Source: Lateolabrax maculatus (Eukaryota; Chordata; Actinopteri; Acropomatiformes; Lateolabracidae). From it: 64,000 nt of DNA. The position numbers and the translations under genes are program-made. How positions within the stretch are numbered: the first letter of the stretch is position 1; every line of letters starts with the position of its first letter. Location of the stretch: assembly GCA_031216445.1 (NCBI GenBank), contig CM062214.1, positions 23,679,501 through 23,743,500 of the forward strand. Reading direction: 5' to 3'. The notes below the pieces were generated by a model, which saw nothing but the letters and a program-made list of their open reading frames with translations, did not search any database and was not told the DNA's origin. Of this stretch, positions 47,701 to 57,584 are shown piece by piece.

Positions 47701-50700
47701 GCTCCACGAAATAAATTCAGCGGATTTCTCCATACTTTACATTCTGCAGGAGGGAGACAGAGAGAGAACAACAGTGGTGATGAGTGTCAAGGGTAAAGTC
47801 GACACTGAGCCTCCTCGTCGCACTTCAAAGGGCTCGACTGCACATTCTGCCATCCCGCCATCCCGCCGGCAGCTCCCCGACCGGCACATCGACCTCTTTG
47901 AGAGCACGGCTGACAGGGAAAAGGCCTTAAAACTCCTCAGTGACCAAACAGGCTTCAGCACAAACTTTCACTGCTGTCAGGAAACAGTCATGAGTCCGTG
48001 TTTTGGCTTACAGCACTGAACAGATGAATATGGGATACACGACAATATGGGGTTTTGAAATGTTGATACCAAAAATAATTTTGGACTTATGCTATGATTC
48101 CATACAGAAATGGAAATTTTACTAATCAGTTTATTCATCATAAGGAAAAAAACTTGTATAATATGTTCTGTGGCTCTGAGATATAGTGATATTATTAGTG
48201 AAAAACTCCACACCAGGGACCTGAGCGTTTATCAGGGAGGAAGGTACAAGATGTAATCCAGAAGCATTGTGGGAATTGTAGGATTCAGCATTTTTAAAGC
48301 TTGACCCAAAGTAGGAACAAAACATATTTTTCAGGCTGTAACTAATGATAATTTTCATTTTCATAATTCTTCTTTCTATTGATGGTTTCATCAATAAAAT
48401 GTCACAAAATCGTGAAAGATGACTATTAAAAGCCTAAGTTGACTCTACAAAGAGTAAAAAAGCCACTAAAAAACACTGTCAGCCCACCAATAAAAAAGTG
48501 GAACCACATTAGAATCAACTCAGTCCCACACACCTATTGAATTCATGCAGTACTACATTCTTTCGTTTCAAGTGCAGACCTATAACTCATCAATCAAGTG
48601 ACTTCACTTAAACTGTCTGTCTTATACTTCTGCTGTAACAAAGAAAAGAATATGCTACACCCTGTAACTTTGATTTTAATGGAGGGATTTACACAGAGTA
48701 GATTATTAGCCAGAAAACTGAGGATTAGTACAGTCGAAATAATTAGACTGCCTTTCTTCTCTCAATCATGGCTTGTTGATTTAATACAGCAAACATAATC
48801 CTATTTAATTCAAAGTTGTTTGGCTGAAAACAAAAGCAGGCTGCGTCACGCCTCCAGTAGGGAGTTCAACAACAGGATCCAGTGGAAGAAACATGCAGAG
48901 ATTACACAATTACCATTTAAACTTTAACTTTCACTGCAACTATGGCTTACGTTTTAGATGGATATTTACATAATACAATAATAAACATTAATAAATGTTT
49001 TCTTTTATCATCAGCAACGGAACCAAAATAATTATTCAGCACTAAAACATTTCCCCTTTTGAAATAAATGAATTTCCATGGGGAAGCAACTACACATCCA
49101 AAGGATTAACGATGATCAAAGCGTCACTGATGTGGAACGGAAGCCAAGAAGCAGCTAAGCAGAGCTCAGAGTGACTGTGGAGGATATTAGTGGACACACT
49201 TGAATTTCTTCCATCTCCTCTACTGTAGGTCAACAAGTACACTGTCAGGGTTGGGGGTTTGATTCCCTGTGTAACTCAATAGAGTTTTGGAATATATACA
49301 CCTACTATACAGCTAAAAAAACATGTTTGAGAATGTGTCTAAAAAACAAAATATATTTCACAAATGTGATGTTTGTAAAGTTGCATTCATTAGTTTTAAT
49401 TTATGAATCTGAAGCAGCAGGGAGGTTGAGGTGTCATCTACAGACAGATTCTGTGGCTGCTCCATAAACAGTAAGTACAGAGCAACAGTGTGACAGACAG
49501 CACTCAGTGAAAGATTTGGGTATATTTTCTGATTTATAGCTATAAGCCACACTTTCAGAATCTCAAATAAACCTATGAGCCCAGTTTTTAAGTTTTAAGA
49601 GTCAAAACACCAACTCCAAGAAGTGTCACAGGATGACCTCATTAATTCAAGTCTTGATGCTCTGTATTGCATTGTAGTGTTCAGTGTGGTCTTCTGTACA
49701 TCTGTAGCATCAAATTATTTTGATAGCAATTCTATAAAAAGAAGTGTGAACGCCTCTCACAAAACTACACATTAAAAATCAATGCTTCGTCGTCAGCAGG
49801 CCAGTGGGATTTGTGTTAGCACAGCGGAAAAATTGCCTCGACATTTTCCAACGTTTTGGCTTTTTAGTTCTCCCTTTTGAAGTTAACACAGCAGAACCAA
49901 ACTGAAGGGCTCTGTATTAATGCAACAGTGACCTGCTGAGGATTGAGATCTAGAGTGGAGAAGCTGAATTGAGCAGGGACTCCGAGGCAGCCATTTGCAG
50001 CAGTTAAATAAATAGATGGTGACCATCAAAAGACCCACGACGAGTATAACATTTAACGCATCCATTTTTCTGTTCAAAGCGCTCGTGTTTGTTGTGTTTG
50101 TTATCATTATAACATTTTTCATAGGGAACATCTTTGTGGTTTTTCTAGTCCCTGACTTGCTGGTAGAATTCCAGGTAAACTTAAGATGTGTGTATACTAA
50201 CATGTTTTTTTTGGAAAATGCTGACTGATGTGAATCAACAAAATAAAGCTGTAGATCTAATACGCTGCCAAGATACTGCTTTAAAATCACAGGTGCAGTG
50301 TGTAGTGGGTATTCCATCTATCAGCTCTTACCGGACACACTTTGCCGATTGGAATCGGCCTCTCCATTACTGGTGTTGGAGTTGCTTGGGGAGCTGCTGT
50401 CCACTCCACCCAGCAGGGGGCGCAGGTGGCTCACAGACACCTGCTCTATGAAGGACGTCCCATATTTCCTGAAATACCACCACTCAAATATCTGAGAGAG
50501 AGAGACAGAGAGAAAAGAGAGAGAGAGAGAAAAAATACAGTAATCTTTAATTTAACGGTTCATATGACTTTCATTCAATGGAGACCACATAGACGGTTGT
50601 TCGAGTTTAGCTGAAAACTTCTAAAAAGTATTTCATGTTTCTCTCTTTCACATACTTCTCTTAAATTAGTATCTACTCTCATTTTTTCCTAAAGTAATTT

Positions 50701-52953
50701 AAATCCACTTATCACAGCGGTAGTAAACCTAAAAGATCCAGCCACTTTCGATGTTCTACCAGCCAATCAGACTTTTCAGATAAAACAGGATGTACATGCA
50801 CTATAAAGACAATTACTGGATAGTAGAAAGCTGAAAAAACACCACGTCAGCCAAATAAATGTTGTTGTGCTTAGCTAGTGGCTATTCCCCATCTGCTTAC
50901 ACATACATTTATGATTTTAATCAGAATGTGGCCTAATCTACTCCAGTGATTAACACTGTCTGCATCAGCGAGCCTCAGCCTTGTGCCACAAAGGCCCAAG
51001 AGTGTGCTTCTCCAGAATTTTACCAATTATCACCTTCGGCTAGAGACGAAGAACTAATCAGTGAAACCTGCTGTTTGGTTGGACTGAAAATCTGCAGACT
51101 GTTGGGTCATGATGGCATATGTTTGAGAACCACGCAGACAGAAGACTGGGTTGTCCATTAATCTGCATGTTAAAGTGTCTCCAAGCAAGACGCTGAAGCC
51201 CAAACTGCTCCTGCTCATTTGGGTGATTGAAAGGGAACCGGGAAACACTTTGTTATGCTCTCTGGTTAAAAGTGCTGTATACTTTAAGTGAAGTCCATTT
51301 ACCCAGAAGTCTTGCCCCTGTTTGTGTAAACATGTTTCCAACCCAACATCTGCTCTATCACCCAACTCAAAACACAACCTTTTCAACAATATGTGAAGGT
51401 TGCTGGTTTGATTCCCAGCCAGGTGTGGACCTTCACACACGCTGAATATCAAGAATTACTCTCCATATCCTTAACAGTTACCATCAAATTGCCTTTTAGC
51501 AGAGGCCCACCCAGCTGCTCTGCTGGAGCTGTTCAGTGGCAAACAGCAGAAGACTGTAATTATACATATAAAATGAGAATGTTGCTCAAAGAATATAAGT
51601 GTTTGAAAAACATACATATAAGACCTGTTCATGGTAACAGTTTTATAGACTAAATGTGACAGAATACTGATGAAACCTCAGTATTTCATTAAGCGTGCAG
51701 ACTTGTTATACTGTCAGCCTCTGCTTGAGGGAGGAAGTGACAACTTTTCAGTGGAAACCTAACTAACTGGGACATAAACATCTATTCCAATTACAGAGAA
51801 ATTACCAGTATCGCGCCTACGAAACCAATTTGGCTTCCACATTTTCTCAGATCTCACAGAGCATGTGCAAAGCTCAACAGCTTTTCTAAGCAGCCTACAC
51901 ATATTGGCCAATAGCCCGCAGGGAAGAGAGTGTGAGTTAATTAAGAGAGGAGCTATTTTAAAATACAGACCAAACACTGTTGCACAGTTGGCTGTCTCTG
52001 TGAAGAACTTGAAAGAAAGATAAAATACCTGCATAAGTAGGAAAAGCCTTGCCAACACTCTCATTATATTGCTTTCCTGTTTTGATTATTTTTGTCACAT
52101 CTTTATTTATTTTTGAATACTGACGTTAAGCAGTCAAGACATTCTTTGCAAAGCTGTAAATTAAGGGGTAGTTGCAACAAAACCACAGCTCAGAAATGCA
52201 GTACACCCAAACATAGTTGCACTGTTTGCTTTCTCTAGAGCAGCTGAGGAAAAACGGCTTTGCTCAGTACGCAGGTCAATGACTCAGAACCACCAGTTAG
52301 GTGCTACAATCAAATTAACTGAGTGTTTAATGCACAGAGATGCAGGGCTTTATTGCTATATTTATCCACATCCCACACATTTACATCCCAAAACGTGTTC
52401 TCAGTCTCATTGAAAGTGTGTTGCATGGTGTTATAAGCCACTGCCATACGCCATTCTTTTGCAGCTCATCTTGTGAAGGACTAAGTGAGTATGCATTTCT
52501 TCTCTCTTCAGCTACTCGTGGCCTCTGAACCTGTGATTATAGTCCTGACAAATTACATCCTGGGCTCATAAAATCACCTAGGGAACCAGAAAATTAATTT
52601 TCTTTTTTTAACATTAAGACTGAAGAGAATGTCAGGTAAGAGCGCACAGTCATCAGTTTAAATACTGTAGTTATTAGTGTCACACCCACTGTGTTTGAGT
52701 AGGGCACAGTGCAAATAGTATTATGTCAACATGGGATACATGTGCTTAGCGAAAAAACATCATATTGTACTTTAAAATCAGTATCATAATACATTTTATA
52801 TATATATATATATATATATGAGAATCAGTTCAGCATTATCAGATTAAGACTGAAAATAAATGTTTCTTACCAAAATGAGTCCTGATATGAGGGAGGAAGT
52901 GCCCGTCAGAGCCACGTAAAACTTGGGCGTCAAGGTGTTGAGAAACATGCTTA
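38173..52953 (-). CDS. st7: ST7, suppression of tumorigenicity 7 (exon 1 outside window)
   Basis: Fourteen coding exons on the minus strand, 5' to 3': 52953-52871, 50491-50332, 47743-47689, 46887-46772, 46658-46583, 45303-45149, 44864-44767, 44487-44373, 43810-43738, 43175-43073, 42425-42275, 42131-42039, 40864-40725, 38268-38173. They total 1514 bases, about 504 codons, with every frame and AG/GT junction consistent. The product is close to human ST7: an N-terminal membrane segment (FYVALTGTSSLISGLILIFE), a Ser/Asn-rich insert (SSSPSNSNTSNGEADSNR), a large helical TPR-like middle (ISAAHEALELE, LLAEEEATTIMEAERLFKQA, LMKEFPLLSMFNIHENLLES), a hydrophobic segment FFILFTAGLCSFTAMLALL, and the C-terminus SSLWHQLTRI. 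Family knowledge: a multi-pass membrane protein proposed as a tumour suppressor; molecular function unsettled. The start Met exon (human MAEAATGFLEQ...) was not found to 64000. Confidence 0.95.
38500..38640 (+). repeat. dispersed AT-rich repeat, copy D
   Basis: Carries gtcttcaaatgactc, cagtttacaaaata, caaatcttcacatttaagaa and actggaaccagaaagtg. Confidence 0.55.
39480..39830. repeat. possible hAT-like remnant
   Basis: The words ggatgcaccgctccgatact and ggtatcaaaatagagaaagt, together with tggatcagtgaatcc, recall non-autonomous hAT elements carrying TATCGGATCGG-type sequence. Weak, recall-based call with no transposase coding. Confidence 0.3.
40191..40246. repeat. (GT)28 microsatellite
   Basis: Uninterrupted GT units in the last ST7 intron; read as (AC)n in the ST7 transcript. 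Confidence 0.95.
40664..40717. repeat. (GT)27 microsatellite at ST7 donor
   Basis: In ST7 sense it is (AC)n starting eight bases after the exon end at 40725, directly behind the GTGAGT donor. Confidence 0.95.
40725..40864 (-). CDS. st7: ST7 coding exon (C-terminal membrane segment)
   Basis: 140 bases. Encodes FHEVSVYPKKELPFFILF and TAGLCSFTAMLALLTH, then QFPELMGVFAKA. The codon joining to the previous exon is A+TG, giving Met where I recall Ser or Thr in mammals. (TG)n in ST7 sense lies about 20 bases upstream of the acceptor and (AC)n starts eight bases after the exon end. Confidence 0.93.
40884..40915. repeat. (CA)n microsatellite before ST7 acceptor
   Basis: In ST7 sense a (TG)n tract, placed where the polypyrimidine tract of the following acceptor would normally be. 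Confidence 0.93.
41444..41508. repeat. (CA)32 microsatellite
   Basis: 65 bases of CA in the ST7 intron between 40864 and 42039; no exon lies nearby. Confidence 0.95.
42039..42131 (-). CDS. st7: ST7 coding exon
   Basis: 93 bases. Encodes FRMIPYPLEKGHLFYPYPIC then TETADRELLP, essentially identical to human. Acceptor gtttgtag, donor GTAAGA. Confidence 0.95.
42211..42268. repeat. (GT)29 microsatellite at ST7 donor
   Basis: In ST7 sense (AC)n beginning seven bases after the exon boundary at 42275; the donor reads GTGAGTAC and runs into the repeat. Confidence 0.95.
42275..42425 (-). CDS. st7: ST7 coding exon
   Basis: 151 bases. Encodes YLLEMKSLILPPEHILKRGD, then SEAIAYAFFHLQHWKRVEGA and LNLLHCTWEG, matching human. 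The upstream polypyrimidine region is a CCT-repeat (plus-strand GGA units, 42428-42447). Donor GTGAGT. Confidence 0.96.
43007..43063. repeat. (GT)28 microsatellite near ST7 donor
   Basis: In ST7 sense (AC)n beginning about ten bases after the exon boundary at 43073. Confidence 0.95.
43073..43175 (-). CDS. st7: ST7 coding exon
   Basis: 103 bases. Encodes FSPEAASRRGLSTAEMNAVE then AIHRAVEFNPHVPK, matching human. Acceptor gagtgcag preceded by a short TG run; donor GTGAGA. Confidence 0.95.
43738..43810 (-). CDS. st7: ST7 coding exon
   Basis: 73 bases. Encodes ISLPKSATICYTAALLKARA then VSD, with split codons Asp and Lys at its ends. Acceptor cctccacag, donor GTGAGT. Confidence 0.95.
43890..43915. 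repeat. poly-G tract
   Basis: About 26 G with one A, on the plus strand (poly-C in the ST7 transcript), 80 bases upstream of the acceptor at 43810. It could form a G-quadruplex on the plus strand. Confidence 0.9.
44373..44487 (-). CDS. st7: ST7 coding exon
   Basis: 115 bases. Encodes LMKEFPLLSMFNIHENLLES then LLELQNYADVQAVLAKYD, one of the TPR-like helical segments. Acceptor ttttccag, donor GTGAGG. Confidence 0.95.
44714..44742. repeat. (GT)14 microsatellite near ST7 donor
   Basis: In ST7 sense (AC)n about 25 bases after the exon boundary at 44767. Confidence 0.93.
44767..44864 (-). CDS. st7: ST7 coding exon
   Basis: 98 bases. Encodes RDTNVLVYIKRRLAMCSRKL then GRTREAVKMMRD. Donor GTAAGT, acceptor ctccaccag. 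Confidence 0.95.
45149..45303 (-). CDS. st7: ST7 coding exon
   Basis: 155 bases. Encodes CATAYILLAEEEATTIMEAE, RLFKQALKAGESCYRRSQQL and QHHGTQYEAQH. Joined to the previous exon it reads ALELEDCATAYI, without the extra segment that some mammalian isoforms carry at this junction. Donor GTAAGT. Confidence 0.95.
45304..46582. other. ST7 intron, 1.3 kb
   Basis: AT-rich. I looked for an optional exon at this junction and found none. No repeats of note. Confidence 0.6.
46583..46658 (-). CDS. st7: ST7 coding exon
   Basis: 76 bases. Encodes MQKAWRERNPQARISAAHEA then LELE; first codon (Ile) and last (Asp) are split. The acceptor ttttgcag is preceded within six bases by a (TG)n tract in ST7 sense. Confidence 0.95.
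46665..46688. repeat. (CA)12 microsatellite at ST7 acceptor
   Basis: (TG)n in ST7 sense, separated from the AG acceptor by only a few bases. Confidence 0.93.
46772..46887 (-). CDS. st7: ST7 coding exon
   Basis: 116 bases. Encodes YTWVTGREPLTYYDMNLSAQ then DHQTFFTCDSDHLRPADA, identical or nearly so to human. Donor GTAAGC. Confidence 0.96.
47170..47595 (+). repeat. purine-rich tract, strongly strand-asymmetric
   Basis: About 400 bases on the plus strand built mostly of A and G (gaggaaaaatagaggagaga and similar), pyrimidine-rich in the ST7 transcript. It yields long Phe/Leu/Ser open frames on the minus strand that are compositional artefacts. Confidence 0.75.
47689..47743 (-). CDS. st7: ST7 coding exon (55 bases)
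   Basis: Encodes CKVWRNPLNLFRGAEYN with split Glu and Arg codons. The small exon sits just after the pyrimidine-rich acceptor cctcctgcag; donor GTGAGT. Confidence 0.95.
47744..50331. other. ST7 intron, 2.6 kb
   Basis: No gene. Contains a short fragment of the dispersed AT-rich repeat (48330-48415) and at 49235-49285 a tRNA-like word (gggtttgattccctgtg) suggesting an old SINE piece. Confidence 0.6.
48330..48415 (+). repeat. dispersed AT-rich repeat, fragment E
   Basis: Carries gctgtaactaatgataattt and aatgtcacaaaatcgtgaaa, which resemble the start of the same family. Short. Confidence 0.4.
50332..50491 (-). CDS. st7: ST7 coding exon (Ser/Asn-rich insert)
   Basis: 160 bases. Encodes IFEWWYFRKYGTSFIEQVSV, SHLRPLLGGVD, and the variable Ser/Asn stretch SSSPSNSNTSNGEADSNRQS. 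Human ST7 has NNSSNNSNSSNG here, so the low-complexity character is conserved while residues drift. Acceptor ctctctcag after a CT-rich run, donor GTAAGA. A CTCF-type motif lies within it. Confidence 0.95.
50410..50424 (+). promoter_or_regulatory. CTCF-type motif inside ST7 coding exon
   Basis: CCAGCAGGGGGCGCA on the plus strand fits CCASYAGRKGGCASY at 13 of 15 positions, with GGGGGCGC as a common variant. It overlaps the codons for RPLLG. Occupancy is untested. Confidence 0.4.
51165..51303 (+). repeat. teleost SINE-like tail
   Basis: The words caagcaagacgctgaagccc and aaactgctcctg, with the end gtgctgtatactttaagtg followed by aagtccatttac, resemble the conserved 3' part of an abundant fish SINE (typically ...GGCAAGACACTGAACCCC...GCGCTATATAAATGCAGTCCATTTACC). 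A separated tRNA-like word, gctggtttgattcccag, follows at 51400. Confidence 0.5.
52797..52819. repeat. (TA)n microsatellite
   Basis: About 11 TA units, 50 bases from an ST7 exon. Confidence 0.93.
52871..52953 (-). CDS. st7: ST7 coding exon 2 (first membrane region)
   Basis: 83 bases. Encodes SMFLNTLTPKFYVALTGTSS then LISGLILI into the next exon. The exon opens with TA, completing a codon begun in the exon outside the window; with G it would be Val, as in human STVSMFLN. Acceptor cctctacag, donor GTAAGA. Confidence 0.95.
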
Positions 52954-55344
52954 CTGTAGAGGAGAAATAAAAAGAAGACAGACAGACGGGTTAGAGGTTA
53001 GATTCTTGAAAATTTCTCTTCTACAACAAAAGGAGGATACTTCAGAAAATATATTTGTGGAATGAAATGCTTTATTTCCCACATAAAACTATGTCACTTT
53101 TACACAGAAGACTGCAAGAAAAACACCAAATAAGTCTGATGATTCAAGAACAATTGTGATTTCAAGACGTGAAACGTTTCATGGTAAAACATCATCCATA
53201 TGCATGTTTGGCATTTCCCAGAGATTTGCTACTCAGATGTGAAATTGCACAACATCAGGAGACCAGGGTAAGCCGTAACACAGAGTGAAGATCCCAGTGG
53301 GTAGAAAACCAGGGAAGAAATTGGGCTTCACTCGCAGCTTTAACTGAAATACAATATTCACAAGCAATTTACAAAATTTTGCCATGCTAACAAGAATTTT
53401 AGTGTGGAAAAATATAATCTAGATGGTGTCTCAATGGCTGCAAATGAGGTAATAGAGTAGAGAGAGTGGTCAATTTACAAGCATTTGACTAAATGTGTAT
53501 CAGGTAGTTAACTTTCCGAGTTATTTAACTTTTCATAGTTATTATCAGCTAAGCAAACAGCCTTGAACTCTGGCTACTACAGCGAGCACGAGACAACAGA
53601 TTCACTAGTACTACACTACCACTCTTATCAGTACAAGCAAGTTTTTTACAACTAAAAAAGCAGTGAAATATTTAAGGTTTAACTTAAAACAAAAACGTTA
53701 CATCCCAAATACCATACCAGCTCTCATCACCTCTCAATCCATTGACAGTAAAGTCAGGTTTCTATGCAATTTATTTTATTTCCTATTGCCAGTTATATCA
53801 GATCCTGTGAACTGGAAAATTACAACTCTGAGTCAGTGATCCATATAAATCAAGCCTTACAGTATAGAGCTGGTCCATGCTCCTCCTAAACACCAGCCAA
53901 CACCATAATTATGATATGTAATTATGTTATGTATTTCTATTTTACCAGCAGCGTTGGAAGGTGATGTATTTATAATTTATGTAAGTAACTGATTTTCCTG
54001 CACTTCTGTGGACTACAGATAGAGTCATTGTTAGTTTCTGACTTTTAGCTGTAATATTAGTGATATTACTGTGCTTAAAGGATGAAAACAGTCTTCCTCT
54101 GCCATCTGTTCTCAATTTCTCTTTGAGAAAATAAATAACTGACTACAAAAGTAGTAGATGATATTTGGAGCTGTGACCTTTCTATTCATTATCTGAAAAC
54201 TGTTTTTACTTGCAAATACAACAACACTGGAGTGTTTTTCAGATTAAAATTCTGTCTTTGATGGATTATGATTTTGAAGGCCTGGTTTTATGCTTTAATA
54301 CTGGTCACGCTAAGCTGGATCCAGGTAATGAAGTGCGTCCTCTGATAGACTGATTATCCACAGAAATCTGAGCTTGAAGGAAAAAAAGCAGGCTAAAGTG
54401 ACTAAAATTACATAACAGGGACAGCATTTAAATAATGATCTGTTAAAGCAGATTAACTGGTAACTGACTTGTAACACTCCTCAAACAAATCCTCACATCT
54501 GTGGCTGCTCAGAGCTGCAAACCTGGAGGCTTCACAAGTCTGAGTAAAGCTGTGTGTGTACAGTCCACCTGGCAAAAACATCCATTAAAGTTTTCACTTC
54601 CAAATAAGCAATTCAGTTAATGTGGTAAAACAGTTTAAAACCAGTCTTACTGCTTGTATGGAGGACCTGGGCACTCTGTGTGTAGCTCACAGTGTGTCAG
54701 CCGTGAAGGTGGTGAGTAAAATGTTATCATAACTGACAGGAATGGCAGTCAGAATTACAAAAATATAATGCAGATTATAAGAAAAAAAAGAAAGCTCCTT
54801 AGATAATACTGATGTTTGGTGGCCTGCCAAAATGTACCATATTTTCTGCTGCTGGCTACAGGTGACCTTCCCCTCTTACATTTAGTTAAAAGTTCAGGGA
54901 TTCTCTTTGCTGATAAATGATGCTAGACTGACACACCATTGCATTTGGATGGGGGTATTGGGTTGTCATGTTAATTCCCTAGGAGTCACATTGAGGATAG
55001 GGAGGGTGGGACAAAGACCCCACTCATATGAACCCCAGCCTCATACCCACACAGAAGCACACACATACACATGCATAAGCTAAGTGCAGCTGGCCAACTA
55101 TTCATTGCTGTGAAGTGGAGGCTCTCGTCCAAGCAGAAAAGGGTCTTTCAGATTGGCCTGTGGTCAAACAGGCCTAACAGCTGCTGTCAGCCTGCATTGA
55201 TGAGAGGATACTGCTGTCTGGCTGGCGATGGACTTCCTCATCAAAAAATGTATCCATAATTGACATAAGGTCTATTCACTTAAAATGGTATAGCAGGCTG
55301 GGCATAACCCAAAACTCAAAGATTTAATTTCCAAAACAATTAAA

Positions 55345-55615
55345 GCTTTAAAATCTGCATCAACTATTTGATTTTAGTGATGAAATGATTAGTCAATTAA
55401 TCAATAATGTCCAGCTTTTCTCTGTTTTATATAATTTTAAATTGAATACCTTAGAAATTTGGAACTATGGGCAGATAAAACCAGCATTTGACAGTATCAC
55501 CTTGGGCTCTTGGAACATGCGTTGGGCATTTTTCCCTATCTGGAGAAATTTCACAGACAGAAAAAATTATCGACTGATGAATTGACAATTAAAACAACCG
55601 TTAGTTGCAGCCTTG
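55345..55615 (-). repeat. dispersed AT-rich repeat, copy F
   Basis: The reverse complement shares aaattatataaaacagagaa and aaaagctgg with copy B and opens with the gctgcaactaac-type word (plus-strand gttagttgcagcc). Confidence 0.6.
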
Positions 55616-56934
55616 TTGTATTTGTGTTTGGGCAAGACACCGTTGGCAGTGTTACATGATTAGAAAATAGATCCTCTCCTGACTGGATGCTCTGGAATCG
55701 AGCCCCACGGACAGAAATCATTCATCCTCCTTGTGTAATTTAATTACATAATCCTTGGGTAAAGTTATAACATGAATTTCCCATTTGAAAAACAACTGAG
55801 TGTCAAACTAAATTAAACTAAAATGTAATCAAGTCTCAATGTCACACAATTAACTTTAGAAACAGAATAATAAGTCTGATGGTCAGGTGGCATGGCAACG
55901 TGTATCAGAGAGATTATCATGTAAACATCATGTTTTTAAGTCATGTTGTTAAATCATTTCAAGAATCAATTTTACTGAACCTTGAGATGAACTACATGAC
56001 AAATAAATGAAACCCCCAAAGACTTATCCCGGTCTCTTCTTTTCTTTGTTTGTTTGTTTAACTACAGGCGTAGAACTGTCTTGCACTTTACATTATACAC
56101 TGATTCTCCTGTACATGTGCTATGTATGTAACAAGGTCATTGAGACATATTCCTGTTTCCTCTTTGTGTGCAGAAAAAAAAAGCAATTGTCAATCGAGTC
56201 AGTGAGGAGAAATATAAAAAAAAGACTCAATGCTATCAGGAATGTGTTCACCTTTGAACACTTCAACTACAGGAGGAGAGGGAGTTATTCCTCAGGACAT
56301 TTCACAGCAAATGTGGCTTTTGTGTGTTTTAAAATCAGCTGACTGATTGCAGCTAGCCAGGCTGAAGTCAACTCCTTTTTAACCTTAATTGAATTGATCT
56401 GCACAACAAAGACGTGCAAAAGAATATCCTCACATTCCTACAGCTCCACACCAGCTAAAACTGTGCCAATGGGGTTGAATGCCTTGCTTAGGGATGTCTA
56501 GTTGATTAAACTGAAAGCCCACTGCTTTAAACAGCGACTGTGTGTCTGTTGCCATTGAGTAAGTGTCGGTTTATGCTCGATCGGAACTGGTTTGAAAGAC
56601 GTGTTGTCCGACCACATTGGAAATCAAAGGTGTTTACAGTTTCAGTTTTTTTACGAATAACCACATTCAAATGCGGAAGGAAAAGACGGCTGTCATAGAG
56701 TGATGAAATATAATTTAAATATGGGAGAAGTGTCACATGAAAAGTGACAGAAACAGTTTACAAATAAGAAAAAAGGAGCTAGAGAAAGAAGTTCAAACCC
56801 AGCTAACTTTCTCCCCTCCGCACAGCTGGCCAGTCGTGGCGTGAAGTGTGTGTGAATGTCAGGTCGTCGGTTTCGGAAAGTTACAGAAATTGCTGGACAC
56901 AGCTTAAGCCCTACCTGCTCACCCACTGTATCAT

Positions 56935-57160
56935 CGCTGAAATACCAATTATTTTCAATATCAGTTCATCTTTATAGTCATTATTTTTTCAACTTATCTT
57001 TTAATCAACAGAAATAGTGAAAAATAGCCATTGCACATTCCAAGAGCCTGAAGATACATCTTCAAATTGCTTCTCTTGTACAAAACCCCAAAAGAATCCA
57101 TTTACAATAATATAAAAACCGAGAAAAGCAGCAAATCTTCACATTTGAAAAGCTTCACTT
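56935..57160 (+). repeat. dispersed AT-rich repeat, copy G
   Basis: Carries agatacatcttcaaattgc, catttacaataatataaaa, and cgagaaaagcagcaaatctt then cacatttgaaaagc, in the same order as copies A and C. Confidence 0.6.
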
Positions 57161-57535
57161 CTCTGCCTCTTTGGCTGATACCACTCCTGTGAGTTTATAC
57201 TGGTAAGGAGGCAGCCGGAAGGCATGTTTGGAGGATAACATGATGAATTGAAGGGACAAATTCTAACAGACAGACTCAGGACTAAATGTCACCGGAGACA
57301 ACAGGAGATGTGACCTTTACTGAAGAGGGGACAGTCGGCAGACTGCTGGCCTGACCGGAATGATAAAAGACACACACTGAGACACACATGAACACGCACA
57401 CATTCAAATAGACAATGACTCTCATTAATGCACAGTCACACATAGATCTGTGTCCTTTAACAAAAGAGAACAAATGAAAAGTTTTATTTCATTATTTATC
57501 GATGAAAAACTATTATTACTACTACCATAGGGTGA

Positions 57536-57538
<3 letters not shown>

Positions 57539-57582
<44 letters not shown>
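57539..57582. repeat. (AT)22 microsatellite
   Basis: Uninterrupted AT units in ST7 intron 1, able to extrude a cruciform. Confidence 0.95.

Positions 57583-57584
<2 letters not shown>

Larger units (their letters stand above)
50492..52870. other. ST7 intron, 2.4 kb
   Basis: No gene. Contains a SINE-like tail (51165-51303) and (TA)n at 52797-52819, about 50 bases past the donor of the 52871 exon in genomic order. Confidence 0.6.
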
